Shown in pieces: positions 35,982 through 44,465 of a stretch of 64,000 nt of DNA (position 1 is the first letter of the stretch; each line of letters opens with the position of its first letter). The translations under genes and the position numbers were made by a program. Below the pieces are notes generated by a model, which saw only the letters and a list, made by a program, of their open reading frames with translations, had not been told where the DNA came from and searched no databases. The DNA lies in NCBI GenBank assembly GCA_024233865.1, contig JACKPA010000005.1:124001-188000 (forward strand). The letters run 5' to 3'. This DNA comes from Leptospiraceae bacterium. Lineage in GTDB: Bacteria > Spirochaetota > Leptospiria > Leptospirales > Leptospiraceae.

Positions 35982-37006
35982 AACGTGAGTTCGGGATAAT
36001 CAAATTTCAACCAAAATACCGCCTGTTTTTAAGTCGATACTAGGTTTTTTAGGAAAAAATGAATATGCAATTAATCCCGAAGTTATATTTACCATCCAAT
36101 TAATAACACTACGATGTCTAGTGTGTTGTATCTGACATATATTTTTGAGTTCCTCATTTACGGATTCAATGACTGCTCTTTTTCTAAGTAAGAGTTTTTC
36201 TGTCATGTCCATAAGTATGTTTTTCATATTTCTTCTAATTTTTGTTATCATTTTAATTCCTCTTTCAAGAAGTTTTTTAAATAATTTTTGGCTAATATAA
36301 CCTCTATCCCCAAAAAGTTTTCCTTTAAGATTTTTTGTAAGAAAGAAAATTACTTCTTCATTTCTATCATCTACATTGCCCTTTGTAATGTAAAAAGATA
36401 TTATTTCTCCTTTTTCATTGATAATTAGATGTAGTTTGAATCCATAAAACCAACCTACACTTGTCTTGCCACGCTCCGCTAAACCAGCAAAAACCTTGTG
36501 ATTATGGATTCTTTTATTTTCACATACTTTCAAAGCTGTGGAATCAATGATAAATGTTCCGGATTTACTTCCGAGTCTCTGTATACTTAGGTAAGCAAAA
36601 AGTGGAAGTAATACTCTAGGAATTAGTTCAACGAAACGGTTGTAGCTAACAAGTTTTGGAAATTCTTGGGAATAATGTTTCCTTACATAATCACAATAGA
36701 ACCACTTGAACGTTCTATATCCCTTTAGATGAAATAATACAAGAATTGTCATAATCTCACTCGTGCATAATTCAGTTTCTCTAGTAAAACGATTTCTTTT
36801 ACCTGGAACTGGAAGGCGATTTATTTTTAATTCTTTACAAAAGTCATCTATATCACAAAATATATATGTCAAACTCATTCTGTTGTTGTTCATAAATCCA
36901 GAATTGAGTTTGGCTACCTAGGAGAAAATCATTTTTTTATATTTTAATTTAATTTTAATCCCGAACTCACGTTATTTTAATTTAATTTTAATCCCGAACT
37001 CACGTT
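35982..37006. mobile_element. IS982-family insertion sequence with a duplicated right end
   Basis: The inverted repeats are AACGTGAGTTCGGGAT (35982-35997) and ATCCCGAACTCACGTT, the latter present twice on the right at 36958-36973 and 36991-37006, a 33-base tandem repeat. A likely target duplication AAAT or ATAA flanks the outer ends. The element contains one transposase gene that fills most of it. The exact right end (36973 or 37006) cannot be decided here. Confidence 0.85.
36000..36893 (-). CDS. IS982-family transposase
   Basis: 297 residues, full length and uninterrupted. CDIDDFCKELKINRLPVPGK, SEIMTILVLFHLKGYRTFKWFY, SYNRFVELIPRVLLPLF, IDSTALKVCENKRIHNHKVF, RGKTSVGWFYGFKLHLIINE, GDRGYIS and KRAVIESVNEELKN are all typical of IS982 DDE transposases; the Asp in IDST, the Asp in GDRGY and the Glu in VIESVN are the probable catalytic triad. 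It cuts and pastes the element in the cell's DNA. No frameshift, so it may be active. Confidence 0.93.
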   Translation of the reverse strand: MNNNRMSLTYIFCDIDDFCKELKINRLPVPGKRNRFTRETELCTSEIMTILVLFHLKGYRTFKWFYCDYVRKHYSQEFPKLVSYNRFVELIPRVLLPLFAYLSIQRLGSKSGTFIIDSTALKVCENKRIHNHKVFAGLAERGKTSVGWFYGFKLHLIINEKGEIISFYITKGNVDDRNEEVIFFLTKNLKGKLFGDRGYISQKLFKKLLERGIKMITKIRRNMKNILMDMTEKLLLRKRAVIESVNEELKNICQIQHTRHRSVINWMVNITSGLIAYSFFPKKPSIDLKTGGILVEI

Positions 37007-37080
37007 AAATAATACCCAGGTTTGAATGGCGCTTCTTTATTTAGTAGCGAGCACACGTAATAATAGAAGGTATATGAAGA

Positions 37081-38298
37081 TCATTTGATTCCTGCAACTA
37101 TTTTTTTATCATGTAATTGTCCGATTTCTCCAGAACTTAAACCCAGCACATCGGCTAAAATTTCATCCGTATGTTCTCCCAATAAAGGAGCTCTCTTGGC
37201 AGGAAGTCGAGAAACTTCGCTAAATTCCATGGGAACTGCAGGCATCAAATAATTTCCAATTCCTGGTTGTTCTACAGTTTGAAACATAGGATTTTCGTCA
37301 GAACATTCTGGATCCATTTCAACCAGTTCTTTAAAGGTTTGATATGGTCCCCAACAGACTCCGTATTTATCAAATATTTCTCTGACTTCATCCATAGTTC
37401 GAGACATAACCCATGGTCGTAAAGCACTTGCAATTTCCTCTCTTACCTTGAAGCGATCTCCTTCCAAATCCAGATTAACTCCAAAAAGCTTGGAAATTTT
37501 CTCAAAATTTTCTCCAAGCCCGGTTGCGTCACATAAGCTTTTCCATTGACGTTGGGTAAGGGCAACAATCATAATTCGATTTCCATGCAAGGTTCTAAAA
37601 TCTCGCCCGAATGCACCATATAAATAATTTCCGTATTTAGCTCTTGAGTTTTGATTGATCTGAACTTCCGCAATTTTTCCTAGATTTCCTACAGATGACA
37701 TTGCTACATCAGCTAAAGGCACTTTTACCAACTGTCCAAGTCCTGTTTGCTTTCGGTATCTCTCTGCTGCAAGCAAACCCACCAATGCCATTTGTCCGGT
37801 AATTTTGTCCCATGCGGGTAAAAGGTGATTGATCGGTCCTAAATGGTTTTCTAATCCTGTTGCCATTGGAAAACCTACGCTAGGATTTATGGTATAATCT
37901 ACCGCGGAACCACCATGGCGGTCTCCCATAATGTTCACCATAATCAAATCGTCTCTATGCTTTTTTAAAGTTTCATAGCCCATCCATCCGCGATTGGGAA
38001 AATTGGTTAAAAATAATCCGGAATTTTCCCCCGGAGCACAAATCAATTCTGTTACAAGCTCTTTCCCGCGAGGTGAACGAAAATCTACGGCTATAGAGCG
38101 TTTTCCCTTGTTCATTCCTACCCAGAATAAACTTTTTCCATCTTTTGTTGTTGGCCAACGTGTAAAATCCAAGCCTCCTTCAATTGGGTCAAAACGAATT
38201 ACATCAGCCCCCAATTGAGCCATGGTCATTCCCCCCAGTGGAGCTGCCACAAAAGCAGAACCCTCAATAACTCTCATTCCGTCTAATATACCTTTCAT
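37081..38298 (-). CDS. mct: Family III CoA-transferase, probable 2-methylfumaryl-CoA isomerase
   Basis: 405 residues from the ATG at 38298 (MKGILDGMRVIEGSAFVAAP); a TTG at 38307 adds three. The whole chain follows the Chloroflexus-type mesaconyl-CoA C1-C4 CoA transferase pattern: GMTMAQLGADVIRFDPIEGG, WVGMNKGKRSIAVDFRSPRG, LICAPGENSGLFLTNFPNRG, and LLPAWDKITGQMALVG, where the Asp is the family III catalytic residue. ELVEMDPECSDENPMF is close as well. It would move the CoA from C1 to C4 of mesaconyl-CoA, as in the 3-hydroxypropionate bicycle. No other bicycle gene is in the window. The enzyme family is certain, the substrate probable. Confidence 0.8.
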   Translation of the reverse strand: MKGILDGMRVIEGSAFVAAPLGGMTMAQLGADVIRFDPIEGGLDFTRWPTTKDGKSLFWVGMNKGKRSIAVDFRSPRGKELVTELICAPGENSGLFLTNFPNRGWMGYETLKKHRDDLIMVNIMGDRHGGSAVDYTINPSVGFPMATGLENHLGPINHLLPAWDKITGQMALVGLLAAERYRKQTGLGQLVKVPLADVAMSSVGNLGKIAEVQINQNSRAKYGNYLYGAFGRDFRTLHGNRIMIVALTQRQWKSLCDATGLGENFEKISKLFGVNLDLEGDRFKVREEIASALRPWVMSRTMDEVREIFDKYGVCWGPYQTFKELVEMDPECSDENPMFQTVEQPGIGNYLMPAVPMEFSEVSRLPAKRAPLLGEHTDEILADVLGLSSGEIGQLHDKKIVAGIK

Positions 38299-38419
38299 AT
38301 TTACCAACTAACCATCCAATTGTATAAATTCAATTGTTATCATTCAAATATCTATGATTTTCTTCTACGAGAATTTGAATTTTATGAAGGGTTTTTTTGT
38401 CTTGTATATATATATATTA

Positions 38420-39034
38420 CTATATTACATAAAAAAATATAGAGAAAAAATGAGCTGTACTTGCAAATAAAACAAAAAAATGCCATATTTCATGGTTACG
38501 AGGAATTCTGTCTACCGCATAAAAAAATGCTCCGATAGTATATAGTGCTCCTCCAATTACAAGCCAAACAAAACCACCTGTTGGGAATTTTTGATAGAAA
38601 TTTTTAAAATCTATCAAAATCGTCCAACCGCAAAGTAGATAAAAAAATGTGCTAAGTAGGTCAAACTTATCTATCCAGATACTTTTAAAAATGATTCCCA
38701 CAACCGCAAAACCCCATACCAATCCTATAATCACCCAACCCATAGTTCCTTGGATAATAACCAAAGCGGGGGGGGTATAAGTGCCGGCTATTAGTAAAAA
38801 GATAGATGAGTGGTCAAAAAATCTAAACACTCGTTTTGCTTTTCCCTTAAAGCTATGATACAATGTGGAAGAAAGGTATAGAATAAAGAGGGTAAAACCG
38901 TAGATCGTGCAACTAATGATTTTTAGAGTGTCGCCCGTTAAACTAGAAAAGACTACTAAAAGAGTCCATGCAACAAGGCTTAAGCTTGCGCCTACTAAAT
39001 GTGTAATAGAATTGATTTTTTCACCTTTGTACAT
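38420..39034 (-). CDS. Hemolysin III / PAQR-family membrane protein
   Basis: 204 residues with about seven membrane helices. EKINSITHLVGASLSL, SSTLYHSFKG, RFFDHSSIFLLIAGTYTP and NHEIWHFFVLFASTAHFF hold the conserved Ser/His/Asp/His residues of the HlyIII (YqfA/TrhA) family, which form a metal site in PAQR relatives. It is an inner-membrane protein, linked in other bacteria to membrane energetics; the haemolysin name is historical. It starts 24 bases after the previous stop on the same strand, so it may be co-transcribed with the channel-like gene. Confidence 0.9.
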   Translation of the reverse strand: MYKGEKINSITHLVGASLSLVAWTLLVVFSSLTGDTLKIISCTIYGFTLFILYLSSTLYHSFKGKAKRVFRFFDHSSIFLLIAGTYTPPALVIIQGTMGWVIIGLVWGFAVVGIIFKSIWIDKFDLLSTFFYLLCGWTILIDFKNFYQKFPTGGFVWLVIGGALYTIGAFFYAVDRIPRNHEIWHFFVLFASTAHFFSIFFYVI

Positions 39035-39058
39035 AAATTGCTTTTTACTCCAATTGGT

Positions 39059-40777
39059 TTAAGATTTTATAGTTACCCATTTTTTTATTTTGACTTGTTT
39101 TTTGATGTTTTCCAAAAGTTCAAAAGTGATTTCGGCATTTAACTGATTCATTTCTTCATCTTTTGCTGTTTCCATCGCTTCATCAATTATAAAATCAATC
39201 AGTTCTTCTATCTTTTGTTTTGAAAACTCATTTGTTACCAATTCACCAACAGCGGATGTAACGGTATAAAATATTCGATTCCCCAACTCGGTTGTAAATT
39301 TTTCCGGAAACAAAGTCGGAAAAGTGTGGCTAGATGTTTGTTTTACTATATCTGAAAGGATTTGTTTGAATTTTTCTTCCAATCTTTTGCCGGTTATGGT
39401 TGTATTTATTTTGCTTATCACAACTTCTTTGATTCTATCTCGTTTTTTGTTGATTGCATGGCTGAATATTTCCATAGAAGAGCCGGACATGATTTCGTCT
39501 TGGGCTTCTGTTAAAATTTGAATTGTCACCATATCGGAAAGCTCTTCTTTTATGATGTCTGAATAGTATTTGATTGTTCGCGATACGGCATCATCTCCGA
39601 CATTAGTGAATTCGCTTTCTCTTAAAATTCTATACATTTTATAGATACGAATCAGCCTAAACGCCCTAAATTCTGCAAACGGGATCAAACCTAAAACGTC
39701 GTACCAATTGTACATGGGAAAAAGAAACCAAGCATCGTATTCCTTTTTGCGTATGGAACTGAACCAACGAACCAGAAATTCTATCAAAAAAAACGTAAAA
39801 AATGGTGCGTCTATCTTCCAAAAATCATCAAAAGGCTTTCCGTTTAATCCGATTTTTCGATAATATGCGAGTTTTAGTAGTGGTCTAAGCTCTTTGTCAA
39901 AAATAGAAAACTTTTCTTGTATACTCACATTCGGATTTCTCCAAAACCAAGTAAAGGCAATCGTTGTAGACGGAATGTGTTCTCCGGGATTATTGGAATA
40001 CATAATTTGTTTGTATTCTTGATCTGTTTTGTTAGTTTGTATTTGCCGATACTTATCTTTTATAAAATTTTGTATCTTTTTGTAAATAGCTGATTGACCG
40101 GAAGCTTCGAATGGATTTTCTTTTATGATTAAAATCATTTGAGAATCCATTTTTTTTAAGATTTTTTGCTTTTCTTGCTCTAAGCCTATTTCCGTATTTA
40201 GCTGAAAGTATCTTTGGAAATCTCTTGCCAACTCATAGTATGTATCGGTAATTTCATTTTTTAGAACATTATCAATATATGCATTTAATTGAGGTATAAA
40301 AAAGTTAATAGTTCGATTCCGTTCTTCGTATTCTAACTTCAATACCTCCGAATAGATTTGTTTTGCTTTTGAAAATTCTTCATTTTTATAGGTTTGGGAA
40401 ATTATTTCCAGCTGTTTTTCTATTTTTGAAGCTATCTGGTTCATCTCTTTTTTTTGATTTTCAGGGTTTTGAAGTTCATGGATTTTTTTTAATTCATCTA
40501 CATATTGAAGGTAAAAATCGGTTGTTCGGTGTGGTTCAATACCTAGGTAAGTCTTTTCAAAGTAAGCTGGAATTTCCGGAATATGTTCGTAATAAAAAGA
40601 GCGTGCCATAAAGTAGGTTAAGTAAAATAGAATTAATACTATATTGACAAACACTATAGCAACCATAAAAAAATCCCATAAAAATCTAAAAATCTTGTTT
40701 GATAGACTCGATTTTTTTTGTTCTTCAGGGATTTCATCCGGTTTGACTTTTTTTCTAATAGATTGATTTTCTACCAC
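39059..40777 (-). CDS. Channel-like membrane protein of unknown function
   Basis: 572 residues: a membrane helix at about 33-57, a long charged periplasmic or cytoplasmic helix-rich region, two or more hydrophobic segments near 325-375 (FFTFFLIEFLVRWF ... FPMYNWYDVLGLIPF), and a helix with arginines at every third or fourth position (FRAFRLIRIYKMYRIL) like a voltage-sensor S4. The C-terminal 170 residues are a helical soluble domain. The layout recalls a voltage-gated ion channel, but no selectivity filter is visible. Function unassigned. Confidence 0.7.
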   Translation of the reverse strand: MVENQSIRKKVKPDEIPEEQKKSSLSNKIFRFLWDFFMVAIVFVNIVLILFYLTYFMARSFYYEHIPEIPAYFEKTYLGIEPHRTTDFYLQYVDELKKIHELQNPENQKKEMNQIASKIEKQLEIISQTYKNEEFSKAKQIYSEVLKLEYEERNRTINFFIPQLNAYIDNVLKNEITDTYYELARDFQRYFQLNTEIGLEQEKQKILKKMDSQMILIIKENPFEASGQSAIYKKIQNFIKDKYRQIQTNKTDQEYKQIMYSNNPGEHIPSTTIAFTWFWRNPNVSIQEKFSIFDKELRPLLKLAYYRKIGLNGKPFDDFWKIDAPFFTFFLIEFLVRWFSSIRKKEYDAWFLFPMYNWYDVLGLIPFAEFRAFRLIRIYKMYRILRESEFTNVGDDAVSRTIKYYSDIIKEELSDMVTIQILTEAQDEIMSGSSMEIFSHAINKKRDRIKEVVISKINTTITGKRLEEKFKQILSDIVKQTSSHTFPTLFPEKFTTELGNRIFYTVTSAVGELVTNEFSKQKIEELIDFIIDEAMETAKDEEMNQLNAEITFELLENIKKQVKIKKWVTIKS

Positions 40778-40949
40778 AACATCCTTCTCCTATTGGCATA
40801 AAATTATTATTCCGATAGCCTAATGAAAACTATTTGGAATAAGAGTCTACTATAAAAATAGGAATCATATATAATTTTAACGTGGGTTTCGGAAAACGTT
40901 ATAATAGGCTTGAAATAATCTAGTGGGTCATCAGCGGGTGAGGCTATAA

Positions 40950-40983
40950 AAAAAGGCAAAATCTCAAAGTTTTGCCTTTCTTT
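40950..40983 (-). terminator. Rho-independent terminator of the Rpn-type gene
   Basis: AAAGGCAAAA (40952-40961) and TTTTGCCTTT (40970-40979) form a perfect 10-bp stem around an 8-base loop. Read on the minus strand the stem is followed by a T-run (TTTTTTTATAG), placed 25 bases after the stop of the gene at 41006. Confidence 0.88.
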
Positions 40984-41005
40984 GCTTGGATGAGGGGATA
41001 TAAAG

Positions 41006-41827
41006 TTAGAGTTTTTCTATTTCCTCAACGGTTAAACCGGTGTATTTGAGTATCTTTTCCATTGACTCATTGTTTTGTTTCATTTCTTTCGCTATTTCTA
41101 TCTTGCCTTGCTCTTTTGCCCGTCTGATGGCAAGAGTCATCTTTCCCCTTTCGTCTTGTTCTCGCATAGAAAAGTAATCATACATTTCCAACTCGTCTTT
41201 GGTCCAATTATGTTTGTCTGACTCTTTGTATGCTTCTTTTAATCCCTTGTCTTCTATCCCTTCCGGCACTATTTTTAGATTCTTGGCATTCTTTATAAAA
41301 AATATCCACTTATCTACCAAACTCTTACATTCTTCCAGCTTCTTTTTGAACTTCGGAAGTTCTACAAAATTGAAGTTTATGTCTTTTAAGTCATTTTCCA
41401 TCGTCTTTTTGTTCAAAATGATGTGTTGGGTTATGTAATCTTTCCCTTTGAAATATTTGAAGTCCAAAATACCAACAAATACTACCGGTGTTAGTTTGGG
41501 GTAATCATCCCCCTTTTCGATTTGGTTGGCATATTCTTTGGAAACATAATACTGGACCCTTTTGTCAAAACCATCCGTTTCCGAGACTTGCATTTCTACA
41601 ATGTAGGAATTTTTCTTTTGGTCTTTGACTTTTACGTCTATGATAGAAGATTTCAAAGAACTGATCTTTGGCAGTTGGTAAGAATCTTTGAATGTAAGGT
41701 CAACGATTTTATACCCATGTTTCAAATCCAAAACGGAGTTCAAAAAAGAAATAAGGATTACCTTTTTGTTTTCATTTCCAAATATTTTGTGAAAAGCAAC
41801 ATCATTTTTTGGGTCGGCAAACTTCAT
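41006..41827 (-). CDS. Rpn-family recombination-promoting nuclease (PD-(D/E)XK)
   Basis: 273 residues. FADPKNDVAFHKIFGNENKKVILISFLNSVL is the family start, followed by IIDVKVKDQKKNSYIVEMQV, where D..., E.Q is the PD-(D/E)XK active site form (D-x(n)-E-x-Q). VQYYVSKEYANQIEKGDDYPKL is also family-typical. A C-terminal helical tail (KMTLAIRRAKEQGKIEIAKEM) is common in Rpn proteins. These are transposase-like nucleases present in many copies per genome. The ATG is at 41827. Confidence 0.92.
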   Translation of the reverse strand: MKFADPKNDVAFHKIFGNENKKVILISFLNSVLDLKHGYKIVDLTFKDSYQLPKISSLKSSIIDVKVKDQKKNSYIVEMQVSETDGFDKRVQYYVSKEYANQIEKGDDYPKLTPVVFVGILDFKYFKGKDYITQHIILNKKTMENDLKDINFNFVELPKFKKKLEECKSLVDKWIFFIKNAKNLKIVPEGIEDKGLKEAYKESDKHNWTKDELEMYDYFSMREQDERGKMTLAIRRAKEQGKIEIAKEMKQNNESMEKILKYTGLTVEEIEKL

Positions 41828-41887
41828 AAGAATAAATTGTATGTTTTTGACTATTTGTCAAATGGAATTTTAGGTTTGTTATTGTAG

Positions 41888-42289
41888 GCAGACGATCATG
41901 TTAATAGAAAAGTTACCTTTCGTTTCAAAAGCTGGGTAGATAGGAATACGGGCGAGAAGAGTTTCATGGTTCGGCAAGCTCACCAACCGATGTTCACCAT
42001 GGATATTTATGAATTTATGGCTAAAATGCTCTTTTTCCTTCCAGAACCAAATACCATAGTTCGACTACGCTCACTAACCATGATTCGTTATTATGGAATC
42101 TATGCCCAATCCCTAGGTCAAAGGCTTAGGGTTATTGAACAAGTAGCCTGGGCTAAAGCAATAGAACATTGTTTCAATACCAACCCAATTTTTTGTCCTG
42201 TTTGCAAGAAAGAGATGGAATTAATGGTTCGACTAGGCTCACCAACCGTGTATATTCTTATTTTTCATATAATGAGATTTCCAAGTTAA
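41888..42289 (+). pseudogene. IS91-type (Y2) transposase C-terminal remnant with three in-frame palindromic insertions
   Basis: From codon 41888 (after a TAG) the frame reads ADDHVNRKVTFRFKSWVDRN, then TMDIYEFMAKMLFFLPEPN, MIRYYGIYAQ, VAWAKAIEHCFNTNPIFCPVCKKEMEL. The MIRYYG and CPxCxxEM motifs are the conserved C-terminus of IS91/IS801-type rolling-circle transposases. The N-terminal catalytic half is missing. Three nine-codon blocks (MVRQAHQPM, IVRLRSLTM, MVRLGSPTV) interrupt it at 41966, 42056 and 42224 without breaking the frame. Confidence 0.8.
41966..42250. repeat. Three copies of a 27-bp palindromic element
   Basis: Copies at 41966-41992, 42056-42082 and 42224-42250 share GTTCG(A/G)C...GCTCAC(C/T)AACC, with short complementary ends (ATGGTT with AACC[GA]T). 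Starts are 90 and 168 bases apart, both multiples of three. The core equals the palindrome at 6500-6527. Confidence 0.85.
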
Positions 42290-42679
42290 AATCAAGCCAT
42301 GATCTTATAAATGGTTATTTTCGACCAAGGAGCAGAAGTCCTTAATGGAGGAATTGTATTTTATGATTAGAATTTTTTTTAGAAATAGTTGACAATTTTT
42401 TAATTCAAGATTTTTCTTGGACAAATAGGAGTATATTTGCTTTAGGATTTTTTCCGAAATTTTCGGCGAAATTTAAGTCTATCCAATAACTTATCCATGG
42501 AGCAATTAGACATATTGAATACTATGGGAAGTAACTTATTTCTTAGGCATAAGAATTTTTGTGTTTGCTGTTTGAGGGTTTTCAATTATTTTTACTATGG
42601 TATGGTCATTAAGAGAGAAGCAAAGTAGTCTCTAAAAAAAACTTAATATTTTTTATTTTTAATATTGACTATTTATTTG

Positions 42680-42703
42680 TATAGTATTTATTTGTATACT
42701 ATA
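42680..42703 (+). promoter_or_regulatory. Inverted repeat upstream of recN, candidate operator
   Basis: TATAGTAT (42680-42687) and ATACTATA (42696-42703) are exact reverse complements 8 bases apart, and the whole overlaps a direct repeat of ATTTATTTGTATA. It ends 13 bases before the ATG of recN (AGAGG lies between). A repressor such as LexA could bind here, since recN is often SOS-controlled. The known Leptospira LexA motif TTTG-N5-CAAA is not present. The rest of the 427-base gap 42290-42716 shows only a degenerate AT-rich repeat near 42440. Confidence 0.35.
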
Positions 42704-42716
42704 TAGAGGTGTAGTT

Positions 42717-44423
42717 ATGTTAAAAAAGCTCATAGTGCATAATTTTGCTTTGATAGAATATTTGAATTTAGATTTTGATAAAACTTTAAGTGTAATTACG
42801 GGAGAAACCGGCAGTGGGAAATCTTTGGTTTTGGATGCTCTTTCTTCGGTCTTAGGAGGTCGGTGCAACACACAGAACATCAGAAGCGGGGCACAAAAAT
42901 ATCAAATAGAAGCCTTGGTTGATGTAAGCAAATCACCAAAGGCTATCCAATGGCTTGAAGAAAAGGGATTTTCTTATGAAAACGGAGAAGTGATTATAAA
43001 AAAAGAATTAAGTTTAGATGGAAAATCACGAATTCAAATAGGAACGTCTCTTGCTCCTTTTCAATATTTAAAAGACTTTGGAGCTTTAATTGCCGAAATT
43101 CACAGACAAAATGATCAATTATATATTTTGGATAAAAATACACAGCTAGAAATTTTGGACAATTTTGCTCTGACAAATGCTATGAAGAATGAAGTGAGTG
43201 AATCATTCAAAACTTATATAACCTTAAAAAATAGGTTAGAAGAATTGGAAAATTTGAGAACTGAAAAACTAAGGAATATTGATTTAAGAAAATATCAAAT
43301 TGAAGAAATTAGCGACGCAGACCTTAAATCAGACGAAGAAGATTCTCTTTTAAAAGAAGAAAATCTTCTTATAAATGGTGAGAAATTGATAGAAAATTAT
43401 AATGTTATTTTAAATAGCATGGACATTTCCGAAGGTAGTATTATCAGCCTATTTGCCCCCATACTGAATTCCAGCGAAAAAATTACTTTAATCAACCCAG
43501 AATTCCAAGTTAATAAAGAAGAATTCAATGATATTTATATTCGCTTGAAAGAATTGTACAACACTATTTGCGATGAAATGGAAGAAATATTTTTTTCACC
43601 TGAAAGATTGGATTTTGTTCAGTCAAGGATTGATTTAATAAATCGATTAAAGAAAAAATACGGAAAAACGATCAAAGAAATTTTAAATTTCAAAAAAGAA
43701 GCGGAATCGGAATTGGAAACTCTTTTATCCAGCAATGAGCAATATGACTCTTTAAAAAACCAATTGAATAAAGTTATAGATCATTTGTCTGAATTATCCG
43801 TAAAACTTTCCAAGCAAAGAAGGAACGCCATACCGGAGATGGAAATTGAATTACAAAAAGAATTTGCAAAACTAGGGATGAAAGATGCCAAATTACAAGT
43901 TGTATTAAGGTGGGAAGAATCATCAGACGGAGAAGTCCAAAACGGAAACAAAACATATTTATTAAATGAGACTGGCTTGGATAAAGTGGAGTTTTATTTT
44001 ACGGCAAATACGGGAGAAAAACCAAGACCTATCAGGAAAATTGCATCTGGAGGTGAAATTTCTAGAGTTATGTTAGCTCTAAAAAGTATAATGGGGCGAG
44101 ATGGCTATGAAAAAATTTTAATTTTTGATGAAATTGATTCCGGAATTGGTGGAGAAGTTGCCAATAATGTAGGAGAAAAGCTAAAACAAATTTCGGAAGA
44201 CCACCAAGTGATACTGATTACGCACCTACAGCAAATTGCTGCTATAGGTGCCGAGCATATAAAAGTTGAGAAAGAAGTTGTTAAAGGAAGAACTGTTTCA
44301 AAGGTCAGACAACTTAAAACCAAAGAGAGAGCCCAAGAATTGGCAAAAATGATATCTGGAGAAAATATCACAAAAGGAGCGTTGGAGCATGCAAAAGAAC
44401 TGCTTTTCCAAAAAGCTGTTTAA
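42717..44423 (+). CDS. recN: DNA repair protein RecN
   Basis: 568 residues, the usual length. Walker A GETGSGKSLVLDALSSVLGG (about 30-49), two coiled-coil arms with the hinge between, ABC signature KIASGGEISRVMLALKSIMG and Walker B KILIFDEIDSGIGGEVA, then ITHLQQIAAIG. It is an SMC-like ATPase that acts at DNA double-strand breaks. The ATG at 42717 has AGAGG upstream and a candidate operator 14 bases before. Confidence 0.96.
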   Translation: MLKKLIVHNFALIEYLNLDFDKTLSVITGETGSGKSLVLDALSSVLGGRCNTQNIRSGAQKYQIEALVDVSKSPKAIQWLEEKGFSYENGEVIIKKELSLDGKSRIQIGTSLAPFQYLKDFGALIAEIHRQNDQLYILDKNTQLEILDNFALTNAMKNEVSESFKTYITLKNRLEELENLRTEKLRNIDLRKYQIEEISDADLKSDEEDSLLKEENLLINGEKLIENYNVILNSMDISEGSIISLFAPILNSSEKITLINPEFQVNKEEFNDIYIRLKELYNTICDEMEEIFFSPERLDFVQSRIDLINRLKKKYGKTIKEILNFKKEAESELETLLSSNEQYDSLKNQLNKVIDHLSELSVKLSKQRRNAIPEMEIELQKEFAKLGMKDAKLQVVLRWEESSDGEVQNGNKTYLLNETGLDKVEFYFTANTGEKPRPIRKIASGGEISRVMLALKSIMGRDGYEKILIFDEIDSGIGGEVANNVGEKLKQISEDHQVILITHLQQIAAIGAEHIKVEKEVVKGRTVSKVRQLKTKERAQELAKMISGENITKGALEHAKELLFQKAV

Positions 44424-44465
44424 GGTTATGTTTATCGAGACGCTTGCAATGAGCGAATTGAGTTC

